A stretch of DNA of 64,000 bases, from contig JAKCWW010000550.1 of assembly GCA_026260175.1 (NCBI GenBank), forward strand, positions 1 through 64,000. Reading direction: 5' to 3'. Below the pieces are notes generated by a model that saw only the letters and a list, made by a program, of their open reading frames with translations, made no database searches and was not told where the DNA came from. Source of the DNA: Reticulitermes lucifugus. Lineage: Eukaryota; Arthropoda; Insecta; Blattodea; Rhinotermitidae. Of this stretch, positions 12,101 to 22,029 are shown in pieces; within the stretch, counting starts at the first letter, position 1; each line of letters begins with the position of its first letter. The position numbers and the translations under genes are program-made.

Positions 12101-15100
12101 ATTCTATATACTCCTACATGTTTCAGCTGACATTCTCAGCCATCATCAGGGAGTCAGCCGAAACAATAGGAGCATGTAATTGGTGTGCAGTAGTTGGTAT
12201 AAATAAGCTTATATATGCATAACAACTGCACAGAATATGTGTAATATTAAGTATATATTGTGCAGTATATTTTGCATTGTGTATTTTACTACATATATCA
12301 GGTCTGATATCCACATTCCTGATTTTGTGTTATACATATCATGATACTCGAATTGTGGTCTTTATTCTGTGGCTTACCAATGAAGTCATACTAGAGGTTA
12401 GGTGGACACACTGGGCTAATCCACTGAGTGCTTCCACTGCTAATGAGACACCAGGCCTGTAAACAGATACATAATTTCTGTCTCCAATTGTTACTGACTA
12501 CAGCCAGATGTTTTCTCTGCATTCAACATTCTGGTTATCTTCATTTGCCCAAACTTAAATTTATAGATATGAAAACAACAGGGCAGTACGGATAGTGGCC
12601 ACGTGTGTGAATAATGAATTCTCTTCCTTACAATTAACACACTCTCAAATAAGGTGCACTGTACTGTACATAGCTTTGTCTACCTACAGCTCAGCAAGTG
12701 AAATATCTGTTTTGTCTTGCTGTGTAATGACTTTGTGCGGCATCAGTGGCAAAGCACAGTATATCAGGCCTTGGTTCTCCAACACGACAACAGGCCACAA
12801 ACTCTTCTTCTCTGTCACACCAACTTCAAATGCTGGGTAAAGGGCAGGCTTATTACACCTGTCCCTTGATTCAACAAATGTCCCTGCAGAAATAAAATTT
12901 GTCAGTGATTAAACATCTCCACCAATAAATACTGCAAATCACTTGTTATTTCAACAGGCAAAAATCTTTCGCACATGTGTAAAATAAATTTATCATGATG
13001 CAAAATATGGAGATTGAACAGTCCCCCACTAGTGCACTTGTTATATACTTCCAGCATCTGAGTTGCTATACAGTCAGTCTGCTCTTCGCCTCATTGTGGT
13101 GAACATTATTTAACTGCAGAAGCCTGCAAAAGCCTTCTCTTTCTTCCATGCTGATTTGGCAGCACTGTTCTAAAGGACCACAATGCACCATTCCCCACCC
13201 ACAATGCATTCTTGCCAACCTCAGATAAATTAGGCGCAAGCTGGGTTCTGCATATAATACATTTAAATGATGTTACCAAAATGGAGACTACAGACAGACT
13301 ATGTGGCAAATGTGCTGGCTATATCCCTCTGTGTTTGCAAGCAGTAACACTCGCTGCTTGAATAAAGACTTCCCTGCACGCATTGTGATCCTAGCCTTCA
13401 GTGACACTGACATATGTGAATACTGTCCATTTTGTTATTTTTACACTTGCTATTGGCTTTGTTTACTTCCCTGTCCCACTAACTCTCACTTCAATTGCCT
13501 GTCATACACACTGCAGAAACTGTATCTATTTCAATCGACACCTAATTACAGAAGACAGAGTCAAAAAGTACAAACAGAATATCTGATATGGAGAAACTGC
13601 CACCAAAATTACATTAACGCCTTGGTTTGCAGACAGTGCACAAAATAAATATCTAATGTGGAGAATGTATTTGTCAGTGCATTGGTATGTCCACATGTTT
13701 CACTACAAAAGTTTTTATCAGACATCAGTAACACTTGGAAACGGGTGTTCACACTACCTACCTCATTTTTTATACAGAACTGCAGGACAAGGAGAAGAGA
13801 GACGGTTAATTCATGGATTAATAACAGTGATAATGAATGGAAAGTTGTAAGCATTATCCTAGGACTTTCTGCATCAATGAACAGAGGGAGTGAGGAACAG
13901 TAAGGAGTAATTGAAATAGCTGTGTATGTTGTTACACCACATTCTTTGTTTACACTTAACTTTCTCAGATGTTCCTTCCTTTACTTTCAAAATCTTAAAA
14001 ATCTTCACTCACTCCAACCATAAAATGTTACTTTTAATATTAATTCATTTAACACGTTGCCTGTTATGGATGGAATATTTGCAGAATGTAAAACTGCATA
14101 CCAGTCCAAATGACAGCAGCTTATATATGAAGTAAACAGCATGCTTTTCAATGTGTAATGAATTGCCCACTTATTTTTTCATTAAGAATGAGGTTTACAG
14201 ACACCATGCATCACATTTAATACCTATTTATATTCATTACAGTTACTTTACCTGCATCCAACAAGCCAACTTCTGTACGTAGAGCTTTCACAAATGATTC
14301 ATCTGTTGGGATGTCCACGTAAGCATCTCCAGACATTGATTTGCAGCATGCCTCAACTGTTGAGAAGCATCTACAGTAATCAATACACAAAAACTCAAAT
14401 TACGCAGTATTAAGAGTATAAAATCTAATTAACAAGTTGCTTCAGTATCAAACTATCTGACTTATATATGCTGAGGGTGGGAAATAGCCTAACAGAGTTT
14501 TTTTTAAATTGTCTATTCTGGGTCAGAGGATTAATAAACTATAAGATTGTATATCTTGTGTGTGCAGTTGTTGGTTTAATAGAAAATATAAGCTAAAAAA
14601 ATCGTAACAGAGGTTTCATGTGATTTTCTTTAGTCCTTCCAGGCCAATGCTTGGGTGATTACTTACGCTCCCATTCTTTACAGTTCACTTCACATCATCA
14701 TCACCACCACCACCACCTCTTCTCTCTGACAGTAAATAAACTCCACGGTTCATACAATGTCATTAACTACCCCACACATCACTACCAACACTGCTATAAT
14801 GTAAAACTCATTACAGTATATACACATATCACTTTCAGTGTTTTCAGCAAGGTTACAAGTACTAACTAACTAACTAATTCCTTGCAGAAGCCAGTAGTCT
14901 GGGAGCTAGTTAAGAAATTCCCTGCATTTTATAGAACCAGAAAGTTCATTACTGTGTTCAGAGAGCACACCACATGTCCCTATCCTTAGCTACATTAATC
15001 CAGTTCATGCCCTCCCATCCTGTTGTTTTAAGATCCATTTTAACATTACCTTCCCATCCATGCAAGATCCATAGTGTTTTTCTCATGCCTTTCCCCACAC

Positions 15101-15425
15101 ATCTAGTTGAATGACTAAGTAATACTTGTAACTGCACAAGTCTAGAATGTGGTCACCATAAGCAAGCTACCCAGGGTTGTGCTCTTGGTTTGCAGTAATT
15201 ACTATATCATGCATACTACAGAGATTTGTACTGTGGGTATTGTTCTATTCAAACTCTTTACCTCTTCACAATTTTTTATTCATTAACCACTCACAGTTCT
15301 ACTACTTATTTAACCAGAGAAATATTTATAAGTCAGCAAGCAAATATATGTCTTTGGTTCTACCTTCCTTTCATCCTGCATCTTACAGAGTTGTAGCAAT
15401 ATGATCTGATAAACCAGGTTAGATT

Positions 15426-15470
<45 letters not shown>

Positions 15471-16856
15471 GTGTTATGCATAAGGTGTGCCAAACTTCAG
15501 GATCAATCTTTCTGAGTTTCAAGATACTATATGATACTGTACAGTATCGGTTCTTGTAAACCACCTTCATGTTTACTCCCACCTCTGGTAAACACAACTT
15601 AGTCACACCCTGCACTTGTTTTGGTCCATAGGCCTGGCCTGTGAGGTCACCAGATCTCATACCCCTTGATTACTCTTGTGAAATCATATAAAGGACATGG
15701 TCTACCACCAAAAATTGCAGGCAAGAGAAGAACCATTGCAGCGAATCATAGAGTGTGCTGACAGCATAAGGGAAATTCTGAAATTATCAGAAAAGTAGCA
15801 AAGTCTCTTTGTGACGTGCAGAATTGTTCCTACAGAACAGCAAAGGTTATTTTGAACATAATCAGCGTAACATAACTGAAAATTGTCGTTCTTTGATATT
15901 ACCTAATCGAAACTGATGTTTTTCTTCCATGTTGTAACATAACCATGTTAATTAACATAACAAATTCAGTAACATAAATAAAAATCGATGCATTTCTTTT
16001 GTAGTATTATCTGACACATTATTTTCTTTTGCTGTACATACAGTGGGGTACAACTTACTTGCTACTTTTGTTTTGTAGTGTTATAGGACACATAATTTTC
16101 TTTTTATTTGTACATATGATAAAACATATGTATTGTAAAACAGTCAGTTACAGCCAGGTACATACATTAACATGTTCGTAGCAGCGTAATGTTTAAGAAT
16201 TGGGCATATATTGGTATAGCATTTTTTGCTCAAAATGACTCATATAATAACATCCTTAAGTTTCGCATATCTTATGTCAAACATGCTGCACACAGAAAAA
16301 GGTTAGCCTTTCAGTTTGGGTGTATGTGCATTTGTACATATGGTGATATCAGAGCTACTTTATTTCTGCGTTTCGTTGTGTAGTGGTTATCGTTACTTTT
16401 TCTGGGAGTCTGGGGACAGACAGAAAACAACAGGGGTCCCGTCAGGTGGCAAAATTTTCAGCGTGTACACAGTACTGATTCATGGAAATGATAACACAAG
16501 AACAGACACAAAAACAGCAAAATTTCACAATGTTTAAGGCACCACAGAAAGAAACTGGGGTTACATGGAAGTACTACATATTTTCAATCTTTAAGACTGC
16601 TCGTTACATGTGTTATTCCCTGCTGCTAGCAATACTCAGACCAGGTATGAAAACTCACATACTCGCTTGTGACCACATTCTAGGGTTGTTCGCGTCTAAG
16701 ACATCCCCATCTTTCACTATACTAACCGACATCCGAAACACTAAAACAGAAAGACACAGCTGCCACAAATTATTTATCTTAATGAACTTGCCGTGAAAAT
16801 AATGGTAGTGAGGCTTCTTTATTCACAGGAATAATCCATACAGCCCTCAATCTCAT
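6110..16856 (-). CDS. AP5M1: AP-5 complex subunit mu-1, complete, ten exons
   Basis: This is the medium subunit of the AP-5 adaptor complex, which works with SPG11/SPG15 on late endosomes in retrieval to the Golgi. Exons in order: 16792-16856 (ATG), 14252-14370, 12688-12883, 12378-12456, 10949-11074, 9631-9711, 8814-9101, 7645-7968, 7019-7115, 6110-6216 (TAA 6110-6112). All phases agree and give 493 residues; human AP5M1 has 490. Recognisable stretches are MRLRAVWIIP at the start, FVKALRTEVGLLDA (about 49-61), VIIHIKEEV entering the mu homology domain (about 205 onward), GIKNHFQQLEVHIPF (about 333-347), FKIADYTYSG (about 429-438) and the C-terminal SSQYKVWNSEGEVP. Intron 1 uses a GC donor. 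The exon 6 acceptor was set at 9711 because a competing AG 15 nt upstream leaves the protein in frame but fits the family less well. No disabling changes are seen. Confidence 0.95.
12054..12208. repeat. Imperfect palindrome (foldback repeat) in AP5M1 intron 4 to 5 region
   Basis: The left arm 12054-12132 (GTTTATTTATACCAACTAC ... TTTCAGCTGAC) is the reverse complement of the right arm 12153-12208 (GTCAGCCGAAACAATAGG ... GTAGTTGGTATAAATAAGC). They are separated by ATTCTCAGCCATCATCAGGGA. The left arm has an extra insertion of about 20 nt. The centre resembles other insect foldback modules with a GAAAC ... CATCATCAGGG core. The element sits between AP5M1 exons 5 and 4, outside coding sequence. 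Confidence 0.75.
14691..14720. repeat. CAT/CAC trinucleotide microsatellite
   Basis: A short CATCATCATCACCACCACCACC run in AP5M1 intron 1. Confidence 0.8.
14885..15100 (-). mobile_element. Decayed LINE 3' fragment
   Basis: This shares the + strand phrases AAGAAATTCCCTGCATTTTAT, ATTACTGTGTTC and CACATGTCCCTATC with 20690-20875 and 57420-57600. On the - strand, the 20.7 kb copy reads as the end of a LINE protein plus its 3' UTR. It sits in AP5M1 intron 1, heavily decayed. Confidence 0.6.
15434..15467. repeat. TA dinucleotide microsatellite
   Basis: About 17 uninterrupted TA units in AP5M1 intron 1. Confidence 0.9.
15595..15850 (+). mobile_element. Decayed C-terminal piece of an IS630/Tc1-mariner-type transposase
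   Basis: Reading across frames gives a degraded version of the usual end of these transposases: a proline-rich 'RSPDLTPLDYFLWG'-like stretch near 15635-15690, then HIKDMVYHQKLQAREE and RIIECADSIREI. Frames and stops show that it is inactive. I saw no terminal repeats, so the ends given are those of the recognisable coding part only. It lies in AP5M1 intron 1. Confidence 0.55.
16792..16792 (-). other. AP5M1: GC-AG intron donor, AP5M1 intron 1
   Basis: The exon ends TCACG and the intron begins GCAAGT. No GT donor nearby keeps the frame. Joining here completes an Arg codon (CG+A) and gives the family-consistent FSRCFSTVE, matching FSRRYPTVE of vertebrate AP5M1. GC donors normally need just this strong G|GCAAGT context. 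Confidence 0.85.
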
Positions 16857-17357
16857 TGCATACGGCCAAAAAAAGACTGCAATGAGAACATCAATATTCT
16901 TGTCTAAAACAAAATGTTAGGTTATGAAGTGTTATCTGGCATCCATCTGTACACTCATGCAAATACCATTCAACGTTGCGGGTCGTGTCAGGCTGACACT
17001 GACACTGTCATTGACAAAATTTGATTCATCTGCCGTAGCTGAAGATATTCGTTAGCTCTTATTCGCGATACTGGTCTTCGCCGACGAGAACGTACTCTTC
17101 TTTATCGTGTTGACATTCAAATACCGTCTGTAGTTACATGGCAACCACACATTATCTATGGCAACAGCGGTTCAATTTTGACTTTGGAGTAACATTCTTC
17201 ATTGACATTTAATATTTTCATGTTGTCAAAATGTATGACTAAACATAATCCGTGGCACCCTGGTGATGGTTCAATAGATCGCCCTTGTGGCGTCACAAGC
17301 GGCGCCTACGTTCGTTACTGTAGACGGCGCTCAGTGGCTGTGCTTAGTACTGCATAG
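16857..17357 (-). promoter_or_regulatory. Likely AP5M1 5' UTR/promoter, possibly bidirectional
   Basis: The 500 bases before the AP5M1 start are richer in CpG than the surroundings (for example GCCGACGAGAACG near 17080 and CGGCGCCTACG near 17300) and have no coding exon of AP5M1. On the other side lies a possible + strand first exon at 17358. No TATA box or initiator can be asserted. Confidence 0.4.
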
Positions 17358-17400
17358 ATGGCAGAGAAAGTCACTTCTGTGGGCAAAGTTGTGTCGCCTG
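17358..17400 (+). CDS. Possible first coding exon of a divergent gene
   Basis: An ATG at 17358 opens 14 codons (MAEKVTSVGKVVSP) followed by G and a donor G|GTAATT at 17400/17401, downstream of a CpG-bearing stretch. This has the shape of a short first exon transcribed away from AP5M1. I could not find a convincing partner exon downstream: repeats and a sequence gap begin at 17.9 kb. The open frame also reads on through 17593 without the splice. The protein start is not recognised. It may equally be chance. Confidence 0.25.
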
Positions 17401-18056
17401 GTAATTAACAACCAGGGTTCTGCAACAGTATCGCTGACTTTGAACCAAGAAGGTAGTGTTAAGCAATTGCGATCTGTGCTAAAGGGATTTAACGCATCAG
17501 AATCTTCGCATTACCTTGGCGCTGTCCTGTTTGATGTGATAAGCTGCACCTCATATTTAAGGTTTAATTTGGTTGTGCAACAGTTTGAGGGATGAAGGTG
17601 CCACCATCAGTGGGCTGGTGAATGTAGCAATGAAAGTGTGTGAGGTGTCTGTTGGAGTGAAAGGAATAGGGGTTTTTTTTTCCCCCCATGTAGTAACAGC
17701 CCCTTGTGGGCAATGACCTCTTCTTTATCAAGGCTTCACAATCACACAGACATGAGGAATAGGTCATAGGTTCTGAACATTATTCATATTCTGTGCATTA
17801 AATATGTTACTCGCATTATTCCAACTAAATGCAAGTGCATTTATATCGCCAAATATAGAGACCAAAAACTTATGGAGCAGAGTCCCTCATGAGAAGCTAG
17901 GAGTTGCTCAGCAAGTTAGGTAGGGCGCCGACTTGCAATTTTTCAGTTCTGCAATCGTTTGATTCCGAGATGCCGTGCCCCGCTCACATATGCAATNAAA
18001 NGATCGGCCGACTGACGTAGCCGCACACATGCGATAGATTCCGATTCAGTTCCAAC

Positions 18057-18248
18057 ATGGACTTTGTGGAAGTGGCTTGTATCTGTGCCCTCGAAATTTC
18101 GAGGAGAAGAAAACTGAAGAATAAAGGACGATTTTGGGTGCATCCACTAACAACTCAACGCTTGTTAAAAGGGCAGTTTCATAACATTTATGAAAATTTA
18201 AGGGCACATCCTAATAAATTTTTTAATTATTATCGTATGAGTGTGAAC
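18057..18248 (+). CDS. Harbinger transposase, N-terminal part (rest in gap)
   Basis: 64 codons from ATG 18057 are open up to the gap. The segment contains the conserved 'R-x-W-V-H-P-L' and 'F-x-x-x-Y-x-x-L-R-x-x-P-x-K-F-F-N-Y-x-R-M-S' signatures that precede the DDE nuclease domain in HARBI1-like proteins. Family members are about 350-400 residues. The bases after the gap (SYWFVEN, then stop) could be the last codons only if the gap keeps frame. Confidence 0.7.
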
Positions 18249-18712
18249 NNNNNNNNNNNNNNNNNNNNNNNNNNNNNNNNNNNNNNNNNNNNNNNNNNNN
18301 NNNNNNNNNNNNNNNNNNNNNNNNNNNNNNNNNNNNNNNNNNNNNNNNNNNNNNNNNNNNNNNNNNNNNNNNNNNNNNNNNNNNNNNNNNNNNNNNNNNN
18401 NNNNNNNNNNNNNNNNNNNNNNNNNNNNNNNNNNNNNNNNNNNNNNNNNNNNNNNNNNNNNNNNNNNNNNNNNNNNNNNNNNNNNNNNNNNNNNNNNNNN
18501 NNNNNNNNNNNNNNNNNNNNNNNNNNNNNNNNNNNNNNNNNNNNNNNNNNNNNNNNNNNNNNNNNNNNNNNNNNNNNNNNNNNNNNNNNNNNNNNNNNNN
18601 NNNNNNNNNNNNNNNNNNNNNNNNNNNNNNNNNNNNNNNNNNNNNNNNNNNNNNNNNNNNNNNNNNNNNNNNNNNNNNNNNNNNNNNNNNNNNNNNNNNN
18701 NNNNNNNNNNNN
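18249..18712. other. Assembly gap (464 N)
   Basis: A run of N inside the Harbinger element. Two single N (17997 and 18001) also lie in its left end, pointing to poor local sequence or mixed copies. Confidence 1.
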
Positions 18713-18914
18713 TTCCTATTGGTTTGTGGAAAATTAGAAACTAAACAGTTGGCAGACTAAACGGTTGCAAGTTGGCGGAGTCCCATTTAACTCTTCGGTT
18801 GTTATTCATGCAATCAAACCATTGCGCAACTAAAAATTGCATGTCGGCGCCCTACCTTATTGTGCTTTATGGAAGCTGAAGATAAAAGGACAAATAACAT
18901 AACTTAATCTAACA

Positions 18915-18934
18915 TAACGTAACCTAACCTAATG
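18915..18934. repeat. Telomere-like CCTAA (TTAGG) string
   Basis: GTAACCTAACCTAA, about two to three units of the insect telomere pentamer, just after the Harbinger element. Confidence 0.6.
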
Positions 18935-18986
18935 ACCAATACGACTAAATATAATAGTGAATTAATATAATGACATGCATATCAGT

Positions 18987-19415
18987 GATATGTCTGCTTC
19001 TCATTGCAGGGAGAATGTAAGTGGCATATGTGGTGGTTTTGAGTCAGTCTCTTGGTAATGCTCCATTCACTTAAAACAATTGAGCGTCAAGATTTTGAAA
19101 TGTCACTTATAAGTGCTGACAAAAAGAAACTGTTTCAGATGTGGTATCAACTGGATTGTCATGCTGAGCAACCTTGCTATGGAATGCAGCCTACTCCCAG
19201 CCACATTTCAGAGTTTAAGGTTTGGAATAAAATTTATATTTTCATTCAAAATAGAGATAATTGATGGAGGTGACCGGTCAAATTCAAGGTATGGTTCTTC
19301 TACCCAAAATAGTTTCCCATTTTCCCCTTTTTTCAATTACACTTATGAATGAGGAGATTATGGACATAATGATTGGTTGGACAACATTAATTTCTGCCAA
19401 TAAATAAATAAATTA
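18987..19415 (+). repeat. Copy 1 of a diverged direct repeat
   Basis: This matches 19708-20112 throughout: ATTGCAGGG at the start, GTGGCATATGTG, AGATTTTGAAATG, AACTGGATGGTC-like, GTTTGGAATAAAATTTATAT, GGTTGGACAACA and a final CCAATAAATAAATAAAT. Indels and substitutions are frequent, so both copies are old. The 70-codon open frame at 19052-19264 in this copy is broken in the other copy and is not taken as a gene. Confidence 0.7.
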
Positions 19416-19533
19416 AATAAATAACTAGACAGACAGGCAGACTGACAGACAGAGAGACAGACGGACATGGATGGATGGATGGATAACGTAACCCAACCAA
19501 ACCTAACCTAACAACCTAACCTGAACTGAATGT
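19416..19533. repeat. Simple repeats and telomere-like CCTAA string after copy 1
   Basis: AAAT units, then CAGACAGACAGG-type repeats, GGATGGATGGATGGAT, and then AACCTAACCTAACAACCTAACC (19500-19522), again the TTAGG-type pentamer on the other strand. Confidence 0.7.
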
Positions 19534-19707
19534 CTAAGAAGTCTAAAATGTCCAAAATGACCAAATTGTAAGAACGTTAAAACCATCGTCCTTGTGTCAT
19601 GGTTTTCTACAAGTGTGATTGGAATTCATTGGGAGGGCATGATGATGGCAGTACTATTGAGACACCCTTTTGCCACTTTCTGTGACTGTTGAATATTTGC
19701 GTTCATG

Positions 19708-20112
19708 TCAACTTTTAATTGCAGGGCAAACGTATGTGGCATATGTGCAGGTTTTAAGTCAATCTCTTGTTACACCGCCTTTGGCTTAAACAATCGATAA
19801 TGGAGATTTTGAAATGGTACATGTAATTTCGGACACCAAGGAACTGTTGCAGACATGATATAAACTGGATGGTCGTGCTCAACCTTCTTGATACAGATGG
19901 CAGCCAAATTCCACAATTCAGTGTTTGGAATGAAATTTATATTTCTATACAAAACAGAAATAATTGTTGGAGGTGAGGTTTAAAATTAAAACCATGGGTC
20001 TCATACCTACAAGAGTACCCATGGTGTGCCTATTGACACTTCAACTTAAGATTCTGCTCATAAGGTTTGGTTGGACAACACTGTTCCACCAATAAATAAA
20101 TAAATGAATGAA
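19708..20112 (+). repeat. Copy 2 of the diverged direct repeat
   Basis: Second copy of the unit at 18987-19415, in the same orientation about 720 bp downstream. It has the same ATTGCAGGG start and AATAAATAAATAAATG end, again followed within 30 bp by a telomere-like string (20136-20168). Confidence 0.7.
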
Positions 20113-20135
20113 CAAACAATTAAATAATAAATAAA

Positions 20136-20220
20136 TCTAACCTAACCTAAGTTCACGTAACCTAACATCACCTCAACTCAGCTCACCTCATCTTACCTCA
20201 CTTCTCCTCAATGTCCTGGT
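20136..20220. repeat. Telomere-like CCTAA string grading into CCTCA variants
   Basis: TCTAACCTAACCTAAG and GTAACCTAACATCACC, then CTCACCTCATCTTACCTCA. This looks like a degenerate pentamer or heptamer array. Confidence 0.6.
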
Positions 20221-20689
20221 TGTGTATAAGTTGGTTTGGGGCGGGGGGGGGGGCCGAGGATAGGTTATATCAAATCAGCTGGCTGCTTTGCCAATGTCAT
20301 TCTACATAGTTCCATAAGTTACAACCAGGAGCATTCTTTAACCACAGCCAGTGATCGATGGCAGTAACGCACCGTGGCGCCGCATGTGGCGGTGTAGTAT
20401 TACGTTTTCATGGACTTTTCAATCTGCTGAAGGTATTAGTCTGTGATCCGTGGTACTGAATGTCATGGCATAGATTTGGAATGGTGGTGTATCGTTTGAA
20501 TTGTTTTATCAGTCCGTGTGAAAGTATACAGGCTTATTTGTGTAGTACTTTCTTAGTGCTGATTGAGTCCTGTGTAACATTTGTTGCTGTGGAAGTCCAG
20601 GCTTTTCTTCCTGTGTAAGGTGAGGTAAAAATGAATTTCAAGAGTCCATGTAGCAGGTCCTTGTTGAGCAGGTAATGAGTGGTCCGTTG
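20221..20689. other. Spacer with a CpG-bearing patch, no gene seen
   Basis: It includes a G10 run near 20243 and a CpG patch at 20365-20395 (CACCGTGGCGCCGCATGTGG). No exon was found. Confidence 0.4.
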
Positions 20690-20875
20690 GGTAGGCAAGA
20701 AATTCCCCGCATGTTATGGAATCCCTAAAGGATTACTACCGTGTCCACAAGAGCCTGCCACTTGTCCATATCTTCAGCCAGAGGTATTAAGTCCATGCCA
20801 TCCCACTGAATTTCTCTTAAGGTCTATTTGGCTGTTCTCCCATCTGCGCCTACGTCTTGGAAGCGGTTTTTAGGC
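20690..20875 (-). mobile_element. LINE C-terminal tail and 3' end
   Basis: The - strand reads PRRRRRWENSQIDLKRNSV and GWHGLNTSG with small disruptions, the decayed form of the conserved LINE tail 'RRRWEDNIKMDLKEI-GW-x-x-x-D-x-I-H-L'. The 3' UTR phrase GGAATTTCTTGCC follows. The upstream part of the same or a sister copy is at 21430-21770, with about 550 bp of other repeat between them. Confidence 0.7.
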
Positions 20876-21430
20876 GCGTTTGCAAAATTGCGAAAAGCGA
20901 CTGTTGCTTCGTTATGCCTGCCTGTCCGTCCGCATGTAACACCTCAGCTCCCACTGGACGGATTTTCATGAAACTTGATAGTATTTCTCGAAAATCAGGA
21001 CATTCAGTATTCATTAAAATCTGACAAGGGTACTTTACATGAAGATATTTATGATCATATCTCACTCAGTTATTCTTAGAATGAGAAATGTTTCAGGTAA
21101 AAGTTGTAGTGGAAATCAAAACACACATTTTATGTTCAATAACTCCCCCCCCCCCGAAAATCGTGCCATTTATGAGATAATGTGGAAAAATATTGTAGAG
21201 CGGGACAGGCCACAGATGACAATATGGCACATGCGAATTGCATGCTGGATAAGTAAGGCTACTAACATACACTCAGAATATGTAATACTTATTGCATTCC
21301 ACGGCAACAATGGTTGCATGAACACACCTCAATGTTATGTTAGACGCACATTGCCTGTTTACTTAAGGTTTTGCCACCAAAATGCTATATGCATATATCA
21401 TGAATTCCAGATGCACCATCCATCACACCT
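20862..21430 (+). repeat. Interspersed repeat between two LINE pieces
   Basis: It starts with GGCGCGTTTGC and GCGAAAAGCG, has a 'GGATTTTCATGAAACTTGATAG' type phrase and a C11 run at 21145, and then a region whose translation reads RPQMTIWHMRIACWISKAT and SEYVILIAF. From memory, peptides like this recur in predicted proteins of cockroach and termite genomes because the repeat is abundant. The 146-codon open frame across it (21039-21479) is therefore treated as repeat-borne, not a host gene. It probably inserted into the LINE flanking it. Confidence 0.5.
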
Positions 21431-21770
21431 TTCTTGTGTTGATGCCCGAATGATAGTTGGTAAGAAGTACGGATCATGAAGCTCTATTATTCAGAGTTCT
21501 CCAGACTTCTGTTCGTTTCTGTCCCTTAGTTCTACATATTCCCTTCAGCATCCTGTTCTCAAACACCTTCAGCCTATGCTTTATTTGATGTTAAAGAGAC
21601 CCAAGTTTTACACCCATATACAACAATGAACAAAGTCAGAGGTTCCTGTGTTTTAGTTCGTATCTCTTTAGATAGCACATGATAAGACAGAAGATTCTGA
21701 ACTGAATTGTAGCAGGCATTCAGCTATTTAATCTGCTTTTAATTCCTTCATGAGTGCAATTTTGATTCAT
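21430..21770 (-). mobile_element. Decayed LINE fragment (reverse transcriptase C-terminal region)
   Basis: The - strand gives VYGCKTWVSL (from the usual 'Y-G-S-E-T-W-x-L'), LKVFENRMLKGICRTK and KRTEVWRTLNNRA, the region after the RT core in arthropod LINEs ('L-R-V-F-E-N-x-x-L-R-x-I-F'). Stops and frame changes show that it is dead. The retained order with 20690-20875 suggests one copy split by the repeat between. Confidence 0.75.
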
Positions 21771-22029
21771 TAGTGATGTTTCCAACTATTTGAACTTTGT
21801 CACATTTTCAAGGGATTTATCTGCATTGTGATTTGGTCCTGTATTCTGTTGATGAGGGACATGGGCATGAAAGTTTTGGCATTTCCCGGGGTTCCTTCAG
21901 ATTAATTGTAATTTTCATTATAATATGCTTTCAACAATATTAAACTTCCAAATTACTATAGTCACAGTATCATCAGACATTCAATGTCCTGAAATTTTGT
22001 AAATAAATTAAGGTTGATTAGGGAGAACC

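Larger units (their letters stand above)
17919..18856 (+). mobile_element. PIF/Harbinger DNA transposon with TIRs, TTA target duplication and an internal gap
   Basis: The ends are inverted repeats of about 33 nt: GGTAGGGCGCCGACTTGC at the left, and at the right the reverse complement of GGTAGGGCGCCGACATGC, both followed by AATTTTT. They are flanked by TTA at 17916-17918 and 18857-18859, the 3-bp target duplication typical of Harbingers. Subterminal TGCAATCGTTTGATT and its inverted partner ATGCAATCAAACCATTGC extend the symmetry. An open frame from 18057 reads RRRKLKNKGRFWVHPL, LLKGQFHNIYENLRAHP and KFFNYYRMSVN, the N-terminal region of HARBI1-like transposases. It then enters 464 N (18249-18712) that would hold the DDE domain. 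True length and integrity are unknown because the gap size may be nominal. Confidence 0.9.

Noticed and set aside
17287-17595. 102-codon + strand open frame
   Set aside because: It starts at GTG, not ATG, and is open mainly because the CpG-bearing flank is less AT-rich. Only the short ATG exon within it is reported, at low confidence.
19052-19264. 70-codon frame in repeat copy 1 as a gene
   Set aside because: The sister copy at 19.7 kb is broken in the same frame by several stops, and both end in A-rich simple repeats.
21039-21479. 146-codon + strand open frame
   Set aside because: It spans an interspersed repeat and the antisense of a LINE tail. Its peptide looks repeat-borne, and there are no splice or promoter cues.
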